Below the pieces are notes generated by a model. That model was not told where the DNA came from. It worked only from the letters and a program-made list of their open reading frames with translations, and did not search any database. From contig UQGG01000011.1 of assembly GCA_900540475.1 (NCBI GenBank), positions 87,520 to 151,519 on the forward strand: DNA of 64,000 nucleotides. The letters run 5' to 3'. Source of the DNA: an uncultured Robinsoniella sp. (GTDB lineage: Bacteria; Bacillota; Clostridia; Lachnospirales; Lachnospiraceae). The translations under genes and the position numbers were made by a program. Position 1 is the first letter of the stretch; the number at the start of each line of letters is the position of its first letter. Below are positions 1 through 11,200 of this stretch, piece by piece.

Positions 1-566
1 TGGCAAATGAAAAACTTTTTAATGAAGATTTTAATACGATTAACGATGCCCAGGGATTTGAGCTGTATGGTCAAAAGAAGGTAGCTGCTATCATCGATGC
101 ATCGTGGGGGCTTGGGAATATTGCGGCATTTGACGAAGAAGTATTGAAAAATACCAAGGTTGCCATGCTGCCTAATCTGGATGGTTCCGAACAGAAAAAT
201 ATAACTGGAGGCTGTGGATGGTTTTGGTGTGTCAATAAAAAGCTGACGGGTGATAAGCTGAAGGCAGCCATGGATTATATTATCTATTTAAATGGTTATG
301 AGATGGCAGAATATGCTATGAAAGAATATGGACTGGTAACGCCGATGAATGTGGATGATTCAGGACTTGCTGGACAATCACAGCTGGTTAAGGATTTTAT
401 TGCACTGACGAAAGATAAAAATATTGTTCCCATTTATGATCTCCAAATGAATGCAGCTGTTATTGAAACCATGAACTCAGGATTACAGGAATTGTTAAAT
501 GGAACAAAGAAACCCCAGGATCTTGCACAGGAAATTCAGGCGGAACAGGATAATATAAAAAAATAA
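1..566 (+). CDS. Sugar ABC transporter substrate-binding protein, 3' fragment
   Basis: The frame is open from base 3 to the stop at 566, so the gene begins upstream of the window and only about the last 187 residues are present. The text reads like the C-terminal lobe of a family-1 extracellular sugar-binding lipoprotein: a hydrophobic strand ending in AAIIDASWGLG, a glycine-rich GGCGWFWCVN segment, and a helical tail closing with ALTKDKNIVPIYD and LAQEIQAEQDNIKK. The next two genes are MalF- and MalG-type permeases with short spacing, which fits a binding-protein-dependent importer. An internal ATG at 144 exists but has no ribosome binding site and falls inside the conserved fold. The substrate cannot be read from the sequence; the downstream beta-mannosidase suggests a mannose-containing oligosaccharide (inference). 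Confidence 0.85.
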   Translation, partial: ANEKLFNEDFNTINDAQGFELYGQKKVAAIIDASWGLGNIAAFDEEVLKNTKVAMLPNLDGSEQKNITGGCGWFWCVNKKLTGDKLKAAMDYIIYLNGYEMAEYAMKEYGLVTPMNVDDSGLAGQSQLVKDFIALTKDKNIVPIYDLQMNAAVIETMNSGLQELLNGTKKPQDLAQEIQAEQDNIKK

Positions 567-608
567 GGATAGTGAAGCAGGTATGAACTGCAATGCGGGA
601 GGTGAAAA

Positions 609-1511
609 ATGAGTAATGGTTTGAAGTTAGAAAAGCACAAAATTTATTTATATTTACTGCCTGGTGTTCTGTGGTATGCAATTATTTTGTTTGTTCCGAT
701 TATACTGGCTTTATATTATGGATTTTTTGATTGGAACGGAGGGGTTCATAAATCCTTTATCGGAATTAAAAACTTTGTGGATGTGATTCAGGATAAAATC
801 TTTATAAAATCACTGATGAATAATATTTATCTGGTGGTCGTATGTTTAATATTCCAGATTGGACTGGCATTTATATTTGCAACATTTTTGGGAAGCAGGC
901 ATGTTAAATTTAAGGGATTTCACAGGACGATGTGCTATTTTCCATCCGTTCTGTCTGCAGTAATTGTAGGGTTTATCTGGAATCTGATTTATAACTACGA
1001 GTATGGTCTGTTAAATGCCGTCCTTAAGGCGGTGGGGTTGGAGAGTAAAACCCAGCCCTGGCTGAATAATCCCCAAATCATCATGCTATTGGTAGCAATT
1101 CCAATTATATGGCAGTTTATTGGTTATTACATGGTCATAATACTATCCGGAATGTCATCCATCGATCCCCAGGTGTTGGAAATGGCGGAAATAGACGGTG
1201 CAGTCGGATGGAGAAAAGCGGTATATATCACCATGCCTCTGATTAAGAATACGCTGATTGTCTGCATCACCCTCTGCATCGCAGGTAATATGAAAGCATT
1301 CGATATTATTTATGCATTGACTTCAGGCGGACCGGGATATTCAAGCAGCGTTATGGCGATGTATGCATATAAAACATCATTTACCTCATACAAAATGGGG
1401 TATGGCAGTGCGATGTCCATCATTATCCTGATTGTAAGCCTGATCTTCATTTTGGGGACACAGACCCCGCTTAATAAACTGATTGGAGGAAAAAATGAAG
1501 ACGAAAAATAG
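609..1511 (+). CDS. Sugar ABC transporter permease (MalF/UgpA type)
   Basis: This 300-residue protein is one of the two membrane subunits of the importer fed by the binding protein just upstream. It has about six hydrophobic segments, starting with YLYLLPGVLWYAIILFVPII. The cytoplasmic EAA loop, which contacts the ATPase, is visible as EMAEIDGAVGWRKAVYITMP. The late motif ALTSGGPGYSS is typical of this permease family. The ATG at 609 has a good ribosome binding site (GGGAGGTG, 597-604). It overlaps the next permease by 17 bp, which indicates translational coupling. No ATPase gene lies in the operon; importers of this class in Clostridia commonly use a shared MsmK/MalK-type ATPase encoded elsewhere. 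Confidence 0.93.
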   Translation: MSNGLKLEKHKIYLYLLPGVLWYAIILFVPIILALYYGFFDWNGGVHKSFIGIKNFVDVIQDKIFIKSLMNNIYLVVVCLIFQIGLAFIFATFLGSRHVKFKGFHRTMCYFPSVLSAVIVGFIWNLIYNYEYGLLNAVLKAVGLESKTQPWLNNPQIIMLLVAIPIIWQFIGYYMVIILSGMSSIDPQVLEMAEIDGAVGWRKAVYITMPLIKNTLIVCITLCIAGNMKAFDIIYALTSGGPGYSSSVMAMYAYKTSFTSYKMGYGSAMSIIILIVSLIFILGTQTPLNKLIGGKNEDEK

Positions 1512-2334
1512 TAGTTTTAAGCTCGTGCACATCATCCCCAATTTTCTGCTTATGGTATTTTCGATTTCCTGTATATTTCCTTTGATTTGGTTGATTTACT
1601 CATCCTTTAAAACGAAATCGGAATTTTATCAGAATCCAGCCGCATTGCCGGAACATATAAACTTTTCCTATTACCAGGAGATCCTGACAAACAGTAAATT
1701 TATGCTGTGGGTATGGAACAGCCTTCGCAATAGCCTGCTGGCATTATTTTTTATACTTCTGTTCGGGTTCATAATCGGTTATCTGTTGTCACGTTACAAA
1801 TTTGCGGGAAGGAAATCTTGCTATACATTCTTCTTACTGGGGATGCTGGTTCCGGTACATGCAATTATGGTTCCCATGTATGTGATGTTTACGAAATTAC
1901 ATATCACAGACCAGTGGTTTACCCTGATACTGCCCTATACAGCCATGGGACTTCCGCTGGCGGTTTTCCTGGTAGAAAGCTATGTAAAAACCATTCCGAT
2001 AGAGGTAGAAGAGGCGGCAGCCATAGATGGATGTTCAAGGGAAAGGACGATTTTTTCCATTGTTTTGTTTATGTGTAAACCGATACTTGTAACAATTGGA
2101 ATTATTCAGTTTTTTGGATCCTGGAATGAATTTACCTTTGCGTTAATTCTTACAAATTCAGAAAAATACATGACTCTGCCTGTAGGCATTGCACTGTTCA
2201 AAGGACAGTTTACAACAAACTATCCGAGAATGATGACCTCTATGTTATTGGCAATTCTGCCTGCGATGGCTGCCTATTTTATTTTTTCCAAGCATATCAT
2301 CAAAGGCATGGTCGCGGGGGCTGTTAAGGGATAG
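1495..2334 (+). CDS. Sugar ABC transporter permease (MalG/UgpE type)
   Basis: This is the second membrane subunit of the first sugar importer, about 279 residues. It has six predicted membrane segments, a periplasmic-type loop with FKTKSEFYQNP, and the EAA motif EEAAAIDGCSRERTIFSIV. It ends in the family's usual KGMVAGAVKG tail. The start is placed at the ATG at 1495 because GGAGGA (1485-1490) lies directly upstream; an in-frame TTG at 1483 would overlap that ribosome binding site. The gene starts inside the end of the previous permease. The beta-mannosidase follows after 44 bp, so uptake and intracellular cleavage are probably co-transcribed. Confidence 0.93.
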   Translation: MKTKNSSFKLVHIIPNFLLMVFSISCIFPLIWLIYSSFKTKSEFYQNPAALPEHINFSYYQEILTNSKFMLWVWNSLRNSLLALFFILLFGFIIGYLLSRYKFAGRKSCYTFFLLGMLVPVHAIMVPMYVMFTKLHITDQWFTLILPYTAMGLPLAVFLVESYVKTIPIEVEEAAAIDGCSRERTIFSIVLFMCKPILVTIGIIQFFGSWNEFTFALILTNSEKYMTLPVGIALFKGQFTTNYPRMMTSMLLAILPAMAAYFIFSKHIIKGMVAGAVKG

Positions 2335-2378
2335 CAGCATCTAGGAAGCGAATTATCATCTAAATAATAAGGAAAGGA

Positions 2379-4964
2379 ATGTATGTGTATTTAGAACAGA
2401 ATACATCATACGGTAAACCAATGAATATAACGAAATTAAATCAATTTTGGAAGCTTCATGAAGCACCGCTGAGCTTTGACAGGCAGCATATTACGGATAT
2501 CAATAAGATGAATGAGGGGTGGTATGAATGTGATCTGCCGGTGGATGTCCGCATGCCGCTCATTGCAGCCGGGGTGATTAAGGAACCTTTAGCTGCAGAT
2601 AACAGCTATGAATCAGAATGGATTGAGGAGCGCTCCTGGTGGTTTGAGAAGCATTTTTTATCCTCAGAAATCGAAATGGGCAGTGAAGTCCTGGAGTTAG
2701 TCCTGGAAGGGCTGGATACGAAAAGTGATATTTTCTTAAATGATCAGTATATTGGCACACACCGAAATGTACATTACCCGTTTATCTGTGAGATAAAAAG
2801 ATTTTTAGTCATGGGAGATAACAAGCTGACGGTTCGTGTGACCAGCGGTCTGGAAGAGATATCGCTGGAGGACATGGCAGGAATAGACATGGCGGTGACT
2901 GCGGAGCGTGATTTTAACGATACCGACAGAGGTGACCGCAGAAGAACAATGGTAAGGCGGCCGCAGTATAACATTGGCTGGGACTGGGGACCGAGGCTGG
3001 TGTCCATTGGAATCACCGGACAGGCATATATACGTTCTTATGATAAAATTGCAATCCGTGAAGTTGGAATTGAAACGAAAGAGATTGAGAAGGATGGCGT
3101 GAAGTACCAGGCATTATTAAAGGTGATGGTTAATGTAGAGAACCTGGATATCGTGGATTCAGCGGATTGTGATTTGATAATGGTTCTTCGAAGATCAGGC
3201 AGAATTGTGGGCAGTAAGACCATTGCAGATCTATTGCTGACATCAGGCACCAATTATATTTACGGGGATATAGAGATCCATGAAGCAGAGCTTTGGTGGC
3301 CGAATGGATATGGAAATCAGCCTCTTTATGAAGTGGAAATCATTGCCCGCTGCGGGAATACAGAAGAGGCATGGCCTGTGTTCAAATATGGGATACGCAA
3401 AATCACGATGGATACCTCCTCATTGGAAGATGGGACGAGAAATTTTAAATTTATTGTAAACGGTCTTGAGATATTTTGCAAGGGTGGGAATTGGATACCA
3501 AACGACTTTATATATGCCAGAGTAACCGAGGAAAAGTACCGGACATTACTGGACGAGGCGGTAGAGGCGAACTTTAATATGCTTCGTATCTGGGGCGGCG
3601 GTCTATATGAAAGAGAGCTGTTCTATGATATCTGTGATGAAAAAGGAATCCTGGTCTGGCAGGACTTTATGTTAGCCTGCGGTGCCTACCCGGAAAGAGA
3701 AGCATGGTTCGAAAATGAAATACGCAAAGAATATACCTATCAGACAAAAAGGCTGCGCACACATTCCTGCATAGCACTCTTCTGCGGCACAAATGAAAAT
3801 CATTGGATCTTTTCCAATCCGGAATTTCTGGACAGATGGGGGATTAAGCCCACGTATGAAAATCAGTATGGACTCTGGATACCAAATGTTCTTTCAAAAG
3901 AAGTGGTACAGATGAACTGCCCTTATATCATGTATTGGAACAGTTCGCCCTATGGAGGGAAGGATGCAAATGATCTGGCATGTGGAGATGCACATTTGTG
4001 GAATCATGGATTTGTAAGTGATAACATAGAAGAAGCGCTGGATCTGAAAAGTTATGACGCCATCAAAACAAAGTTTGCCAGTGAATATGGTGCTCTCGGA
4101 CCTTGCTCTGCAGACAGCACAAAAGAATATCTGGGAGAAAGTATCTTAGACAAGTTCGGGAAACTGTGGAAACTGCATACCAATGTTACCATGAAAGATA
4201 CGCTGAATAAAGCAATTGAGCAAAACTATATACAGAAAAAAGATGAACTTACGGAAAACGAATTTCTTCTTTACGGGGGACTTGTACAGGGAGATGTATA
4301 TGGATATTCTCTGGAGGCATTCCGTTTTCAGGAAGAATGCGGCGGAGCACTTTTCTGGATGTACAATGACGCATGGGGAGAAATTGGCTGGACCATCATC
4401 GATTATTATATGAGAAGAAAAATATCTTATTATGCTGTTAAAAGAGCATTTGCTCATAAGAAATTCATCATCCGGCAAGTGGATGACAATATAATAGTCC
4501 GCGGCATCAATGATACGAATGAAAAACTACAATGCAAAGTGAGATTCGGGTATGTATCCTTTGATGGTAAAATCAATGAGACCAGGGAACTTGTAATGGA
4601 AATTCCGGCAGGAACCAGAATACAGGTATTAAAAGAGAAAACAGGCAGCTGGGACTTAACCTGCGGCACATATATGCTGTATACAGATGATGAGAGTATC
4701 GATCACGCAATGCTGTACACCCAGCCAAATCGTAAGCTGCATTATTTGGAACAGCCGGCAGATGTGGTGAAAGCAGAAGCAGAAGGCAATGACCAGAAAA
4801 TTGTTTTAAAATCCAGGGGGTATATATGCTCCGTGTATATAGCAGGAAATTACAAATGCAGTGACAATTATTTTAATATGCTTCCAGGTGAAGAAAAGAC
4901 GATTATCGTGAAGGATGCAGGTAGTGCACAGCTGGAAATAAAAAGGATAAACAGCACCAGCTGA
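2379..4964 (+). CDS. Beta-mannosidase, glycoside hydrolase family 2
   Basis: This 861-residue enzyme is predicted to remove terminal beta-linked mannose from oligosaccharides in the cytoplasm. No signal peptide is seen. It shows the GH2 layout: an N-terminal jelly roll (WYECDLPVDVRMPLI, LDTKSDIFLNDQYIG), the mannosidase signature YNIGWDWGPRL, an Ig-like domain with WWPNGYGNQPLYEV, and a TIM barrel with LRIWGGGLYE. The acid/base is probably Glu473 in FCGTNENHW and the nucleophile Glu569 in FASEYGALG. GH2 retaining chemistry and these motif roles are established for the family. The start at 2379 has AAGGAAAGG upstream; a second ATG at 2421 would give an N-terminus closer to homologues but lacks a ribosome binding site. 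It is the last gene of the first importer operon, which suggests the imported ligand carries beta-mannose, as in beta-mannan or N-glycan cores (inference). Confidence 0.92.
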   Translation: MYVYLEQNTSYGKPMNITKLNQFWKLHEAPLSFDRQHITDINKMNEGWYECDLPVDVRMPLIAAGVIKEPLAADNSYESEWIEERSWWFEKHFLSSEIEMGSEVLELVLEGLDTKSDIFLNDQYIGTHRNVHYPFICEIKRFLVMGDNKLTVRVTSGLEEISLEDMAGIDMAVTAERDFNDTDRGDRRRTMVRRPQYNIGWDWGPRLVSIGITGQAYIRSYDKIAIREVGIETKEIEKDGVKYQALLKVMVNVENLDIVDSADCDLIMVLRRSGRIVGSKTIADLLLTSGTNYIYGDIEIHEAELWWPNGYGNQPLYEVEIIARCGNTEEAWPVFKYGIRKITMDTSSLEDGTRNFKFIVNGLEIFCKGGNWIPNDFIYARVTEEKYRTLLDEAVEANFNMLRIWGGGLYERELFYDICDEKGILVWQDFMLACGAYPEREAWFENEIRKEYTYQTKRLRTHSCIALFCGTNENHWIFSNPEFLDRWGIKPTYENQYGLWIPNVLSKEVVQMNCPYIMYWNSSPYGGKDANDLACGDAHLWNHGFVSDNIEEALDLKSYDAIKTKFASEYGALGPCSADSTKEYLGESILDKFGKLWKLHTNVTMKDTLNKAIEQNYIQKKDELTENEFLLYGGLVQGDVYGYSLEAFRFQEECGGALFWMYNDAWGEIGWTIIDYYMRRKISYYAVKRAFAHKKFIIRQVDDNIIVRGINDTNEKLQCKVRFGYVSFDGKINETRELVMEIPAGTRIQVLKEKTGSWDLTCGTYMLYTDDESIDHAMLYTQPNRKLHYLEQPADVVKAEAEGNDQKIVLKSRGYICSVYIAGNYKCSDNYFNMLPGEEKTIIVKDAGSAQLEIKRINSTS

Positions 4965-4975
4965 AAGCGCTTGCC
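4962..4975 (+). promoter_or_regulatory. Possible cre (CcpA) site
   Basis: TGAAAGCGCTTGCC overlaps the stop codon of the beta-mannosidase gene. It matches the core of the Gram-positive cre consensus (TGNAANCGNWNNC), although the outer positions differ. It lies about 190 bp upstream of the predicted -10 of the next operon, which is far for direct repression. Chance occurrence is possible. Confidence 0.25.
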
Positions 4976-5006
4976 CGGATGGTGTGGTTGAATATGGTAA
5001 TATCTG

Positions 5007-5035
5007 CTGCCAGGCTTTAAAAGCCTGGCAGTTTT
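5007..5035 (+). terminator. Rho-independent terminator after the beta-mannosidase operon
   Basis: A perfect inverted repeat with arms CTGCCAGGCTT and AAGCCTGGCAG is followed at once by TTTT. It lies 42 bp after the beta-mannosidase stop and separates that operon from the giant-enzyme operon. Confidence 0.85.
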
Positions 5036-5043
5036 AATGTTCG

Positions 5044-5092
5044 ACATATCTAAAGCCCGGCATATCTAAACCCTGACATATCTAAAGCCTAC
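5044..5092 (+). repeat. Three 16-bp direct repeats
   Basis: CATATCTAAA occurs at 5045, 5061 and 5077, exactly 16 bp apart, within units resembling GACATATCTAAAGCCC. They lie between the terminator and the predicted promoter of the giant secreted protein. Slippage remnants or a regulator site are both possible. Confidence 0.6.
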
Positions 5093-5093
5093 G

Positions 5094-5159
5094 GTAAAAA
5101 AAATCCCCCTAAACAAGTAAAATCCTTCCTCACGGTTTTGATCCAATGATTGATATAAT
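5094..5159 (+). promoter_or_regulatory. Promoter with upstream activator element for the giant-enzyme operon
   Basis: An extended -10, TGATATAAT (TATAAT at 5154-5159), has no good -35. The element GTAAAAAAAATCC begins at 5094, and a second AAAATCC follows 19 bp later, as in AraC-type direct repeats. The same element and an extended -10, TGATAGAAT, occur upstream of the binding-protein gene at 16887, with the same 53 bp between AAATCC and the -10. This predicts co-activation, most simply by the YesN-type regulator at 23359 (inference). Confidence 0.55.
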
Positions 5160-5250
5160 GGGATTATTAAAGTGACCGGAAAGATAGTATGAAATCTCAC
5201 AGGGGTACGGGATTACAGTCCGGGATCTTATAATCTAAGGAGGAAGAAGG

Positions 5251-8200
5251 ATGAAGGAGAATTTTTATGGTTTGAAACGCTGGCTCGCATTGACGCTGGC
5301 AAGCTCGTTAATCTGTACACTGGTGCCGAATATCGACACACTGGCAGCCGGAACGGGGTCCGGCTCAGAGGAGTATGCCGCGACACAGGGGGCTGCAGAG
5401 GAACCCTGGATTGCATCACCTTACGTGAATGAGAAAGGAGAAGTGGTAGAAGGGCTTGAAAATGCAGTTAATGGAAAGCGTCATTGGCTGGAAACGGATG
5501 AATCTCTGCCAGTTACTGTGACAGAGGGGGACGGAAGTATTACAATTGGAAACAGTATTATAGAACGCCGGTTTCAGATTCCCCGGGAGGGCGGAACAGA
5601 ATTTTACACAGACAGCTATAAAAATCTGTATATAGACAAAGAGATGATGGACGGGGAAGAGGGATTTCCAGAAGTTTATCTGGGCCTGTATGACAAGCCT
5701 TACAGGGAAGTTTACAGTGATGAAGGGATCAAAATACACAGGGATTCCATCGCTTCTGCAGATAATACCATTGAGATACCGGACAGCTGTATCAAGGCAG
5801 ACCCGGATTACTACTTTGTAGGCGGATCCCAAAATAGTAACACCTTTGTGTTTGACGGATACACAATCAGCGACAGTTGTGAAAAGCCGTTTGAGTGGAC
5901 TTCAAATGAAATTTTCGGAGATCCGGCAGCTAAGGAATGGCCGCCGAAAGGAAAGCACCTGGAGTTCCTCTTCTCAGCTCCGGAATCTTTCCCGGAAGTC
6001 TATCAGGGAATCAAAATTAAAATCATCTATGAAATGTATGACAATATACCGGCTATGAAAAAACGGGTGGAGATTGTAAATGAAGGGGACAGCCAGATCA
6101 TGATCGGACGTCTGGCACCGGAAGTAATTAAGGGAAATCAAAACATGGATGATTTGCTGGCGCTGGAGACCACTTACACTTGCGGCGACCAGAGCACGCT
6201 TCCCATTAACCGTCCGCTTCCCTGCAAATGTGATCTGGAAAAAGACGGAAGTCCTTTCCTGGAACTGAAGGATATCACCCATACCTGCTATGAAGTGGGA
6301 CCGGCTTATGAGCTGGCAAAAGGCGAATCCATGGTGGGATTTGATACCTATGAATTTGTACACAGCACCTATTGGTTTGAACTGAAAATGAGGGAACGTC
6401 TTGGCATTTACCGGACTTTGTTTCCGTGGATCACGGATAACCCGCTGACCCATCATAATACAGGCAGGCTGACAAAAGAAGTAATTGATCAGGCGGCGGA
6501 AGCTGAATTTGAAATGATCATACAGTCTTACAGTGCTCCGGATGAATCCAAACAGATGCTTGCAAGAGACCAGGCTACGCTGGACAAATACAAAGAACTG
6601 GTGGATTACGCACACAGCAAGGGAATTGCGATTGGTATCTATCAGGCACAGTATACGAGAGGACAGTATAGCCAGTCAAAAGAATACGGTACAAATGCTG
6701 AAGGTCAGTGGGGTGCTTCCATGTGTCTGGCATCGGCAGCATTCGATGATTACTGGGATAATTTTAAAAACTTTGTTACATATACAGGTCTGGACTGTGT
6801 AGAGATCGATGGTACTTATCCCGGAAATTATTGCAACTGCGGAGAACAGCATGTGAACAAAGATAAGGAAACGGACCCGGCAGATCCGGCAGATACAGAA
6901 ACCGGCAAAGCTTCTAAATACAAATTCCATAACGGAGTATTTGATTCTCAGGTAAAACAGTGGGAAAACGGTGTCCGCATGATGTGTGCAGAATTCCGTG
7001 ACATGGGTGTATTTGTAAAGGTGCCGGCATGGTATTACTTAAACGGTGCCAACAAATGTGGAATCGGATACGAAGAAGCAGCCTGGAGCCAGCCAAGGCA
7101 GGAGCAGCTGCTGTACGGGCGTCAGCTGATGCATAATGCTTCCTACGGACGTACGATGTCCATGAGCTGGTCCCATGTACCGTTTGCAGAATACCATGGC
7201 GGCGGCGGGGATGCTGCTTTCCAGCCATTTAAAGAAAAGAAAGAAGATTATAACTGGGTAATTGCACAGAATATCGGGAACGGTGTTAACTCCGACTTCC
7301 GTGGGCCGGCACTGTATGATGACGGAACACAGGATATCCTGAATAAATGGGTGGAGTTCTACAAACGTTACCGTGGAATTGTAAATTCCGATATGGTGCA
7401 TATCTCCCAGGCAGCCTATGATGCAGCTGGTACTAACAGGCAGCGGGGCGTTAAGATGGATACCTTATATCATGTCAATGCCATGAACGAGGGAGAAAAA
7501 GGACTTTTATGGGTATATAACCAGACGGATGAGAATCGGACAGAAGTCATCAATGTCCCCATGTATTATACCGGACTGGCAAACGGATTGAATTATCCGC
7601 CGGTACCCCTTAAGAATTCTCTTGGAAAAGATGTCCACAGATATGGTGCATATCCGCCGAACTACAGCTGGATTCCCCAGTCTGAGCCCAATTACAGACA
7701 GCCGGATGCGGTAGACGGAGATTACGGACAGGCAGTATTTATGCGTGAAGGTGTCCAGGCGAAGGTATTATCCATTGATTCCAACGGTAATGCACAGTTA
7801 GAGGTAACCTTACCGCCTATGAGTTTTACCTATTATAGTATTTATGATTCCACGGAAGCTCCTGAAGTCAGCCTGGAGGTTGGAAAGGTAACCGGACTGG
7901 AAGCGAAAGAAACTACGGAGAATTCGGTGATACTGAACTGGGACAAAGACGTCAGCTTCAAGATGACTGAAAACGGAACAGTCATTGATAAACCGGCAGT
8001 TACCGTAGACAGCTATATGGTTTACCGTGATAGCGAGCTGATTGCACAGACCATGGAGAATACATTTAAAGATACCGCCCTGTCAGAACAGAAGAGCTAT
8101 GTCTACACAGTAAAAGCAGTAGCAAAAGGTGTGGAAGGAAGCCTCAGTGATCCTGTAACCGTTAATACAAATACGGATAACAATGCACCTGTGGTTGCGA

Positions 8201-11200
8201 AAGCAGAGGCAAAAAGCGATACATCCATTGAAGTAATATTTAATGAAGCAGTAGATGCCGAAACCGCAGGAAATATTGCTAACTATAGCCTTTCAGATGG
8301 CATACAGGTGAAAAATGCACGTGTGGAAGATGCAAAAGTTATCTTGACGACAGATGCGCTTTCCAGGCTGCAGACGTATAACCTGAAGGTGGAAAACGTC
8401 TGTGATGCTTCTGCGGCAAAAAATCAGATGGAAGTACACGAACAGAAAGTGATCTACGGCTACATTGCCAAGTTCGGGTTTGAAAAATCAGGCGAAGGAC
8501 TGATCACGGATGCTTTCGGCAATTATACCGGAAAAGCCAATTACATGGAAACTCTGGAGCAGACCTACGGATCTTCAGCCAGACTGAAGGAGGAAAAAAC
8601 TTCTTACGGCAATCTGGGAAGCGGCCTTTTAAAGGGAATGGACAGCTATTCTATGAGCATGTGGTTTAAAACAGATTCAGAGAATAGACAGACATTGTTA
8701 AGTCAGGGACAAGAGGGTATTCCGGCAGATGATCTGACACTTGCAGCAGAGTCAGGAAGCCTGAACTTCCGTGCCAGTGATGCAGACGGAAAAGAAGTTG
8801 TGCTGAACGGGGGAACTATTCTTTCCGGAAAATGGAATCTGGCTGTGGTTGTAAGAGACGGGCAGACATTTACACTTTATTTAAATGGAGAAGCGGTAGA
8901 TACAAAGACCGCAGAACTTGGAGTAAATGATACACAAAATGCTTTACTTGCCGGTGCCATGAGAAATAATGCCGGCGGTGACCGTGTGAATTATTTCAGC
9001 GGAGATATCAGCGAGATCTCGCTGTACAATGTAGCGCTGCAGCAGTCAGAAGTCTCACTTCTGAAGGAATCCGGTTTTGTTGCATTTAGTACGGCAGTGG
9101 ATTCTGCACAATCACTGGATAAGAGCCTTTTCACGGAGGATAGTTACAAACCGCTTGGAGAGATCCTTGCCTTAATCGGTGATATGGATCCGTTGACTAT
9201 GATGCCTGCGGAAATTGCGGATCTTATGAAACGCATGCAGGAGGCCATGGATGGGCTTCAGCTAAAAGAAGGCAATCAGTCACTGAAGGCACTTTACCAT
9301 ATGAATGAGACAAAAGGGGAAGTGATTGCAAATGCGGTTCAGGGCTATGATGCAAAGTTTATAAACGGACAGTATATGCGTATGGGAACACCTTTCGGGC
9401 GTGGTGCCTATATGTATGAAAAGAATCAGAACTATATTTCCGTTCCGGATTCTCCAATTGCAGGGCTGGACACATTTACGGTTAGCGGATGGTTTAAGCC
9501 ACAGTTATTCTTAGACAATGAGGTTACGGATACCGAAGATGATTTTACTCATGTGAGAGGTACTCCCAAACAGGTACTTTTATCGGATGAGGGTGGAAGT
9601 CTGGTGCTTTCCCTCCAGCAGAGAAAACTGGTTCTTGAGATTTCAGACGGAACACAGACGCAAACGATGAAAGCAGCAGACGAATTTACAATGGAACAGG
9701 TGACCGGAGGCGAGTCCCGCCAGGCATGGAATCATTTCTCCGTTTTACGCAGCGGCGATACCTTTGCCCTGTACCTGAACGGAACGAAAATGGGAGAAGT
9801 ATCTCTGGCAGGTGTAACAATAGGAGATTCACTGACCATAGGAGCGAAACTGAATGAAGAAAATGCCAGAGAACTGCAGTACAACGGTCTGGTGGATGAA
9901 ATGGCTTTTTATAGCACAGATCTGGCGCAGGAAGAAATCGCTGCATCTGCTGAGGCGATTCCATTTAGAAAATCATCCAGGGAAAATATTGCCCTGAAGA
10001 AGACTTTGAACAGTGACAGCATGTCGGATCCAAACAGGCTGAATGACGGAAAAGTACTGGACTATGCCAGCAAGGATACACCATGGACAGCACGGTCTAA
10101 CGGTACGTCAGAGAAGCTGAAATACCAGATTGATCTGGGTGCGGTATATGACATTGATACAATTTCCCTGACACAGTTCTTCCGTAATTACAATAATGAA
10201 GAATTGAGACGGTTCCGGGATGTAGTAATCCAGATATCTGCAACTAATGATTTTGCGCCGGAAAATACAACAACAGTCCTGAACACCGATACGGACAACA
10301 GTATGGGCTGCGGAGCAGGTACGGATCAGACGTTCTACAGCTTTGAACTTGGCAATGATTTTATTCTCGATGAACCGGCAGCAGGACGGTATGTGCGTCT
10401 GCTCAGCAGCGGATTCTACGGACTGAGCGGCAGCTATTCCGGATACGTGAATGTCTCAGAACTGGAGGTCTATGGAACAAAGGCAGCTTCAGAACCGGAG
10501 ATCAAGGTTTCCATGGAAGATGTGGAATTAAAGGTTGTGGGAGACCGGGAATTTGCAAAAGTTTCCACTGATCCAGACACAAACCTGTCAGATTTAATTA
10601 TTAAATCTGATCATGAAGAAATCGCATCTGCAGCCTGGAGCAAGGCAGATGGGCTTCAGATCAATGGCATAAGTAAAGGAAACACAGATATAACATTGAC
10701 ACATCCAAAAGACGATACTCTGACAAAAGTGATTCATGTAACCGTTGACGGTCTGGAACCGGCAGCAGTGGTAAATGATGATGACCCGGCAATTGCGTAT
10801 ACCGGAAGTTTCACTTACTACAACGGCAGAGGCGGTGATCCGGACGGAGTGACCGAATATAACCGTGATATCCATTATGGAAACAAGACTGGTGATGCAG
10901 CGGAATATACCTTTACCGGAACCGGAATAGATGTGATCACAACGGTCAATACCGATGGATGTCTTCTGGGAATAACCATAGACGGAGAGGAACAGCCGGA
11001 TGTAAATACCCAGATTCCAAATGAGAAATATTTTAAACGGGCAAACCAGATGTGTGTATTCAGTAAAACGGATCTGCCTTATGGCGAGCATACAATCCGT
11101 TTGGAGAACAAAGGCGGAAATATTACGATCGATGCTCTGCGTACCTATGCGGATGCCAGTCAGGATGTGGATAAAACTACATTGCAGGACTTGCTGGAAA

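Noticed and set aside
5138..5143. TTGATC as the -35 of the giant-enzyme promoter
   Set aside because: It lies only 10 bp from TATAAT, too close for sigma-A contact; an extended -10 with an upstream activator fits better.
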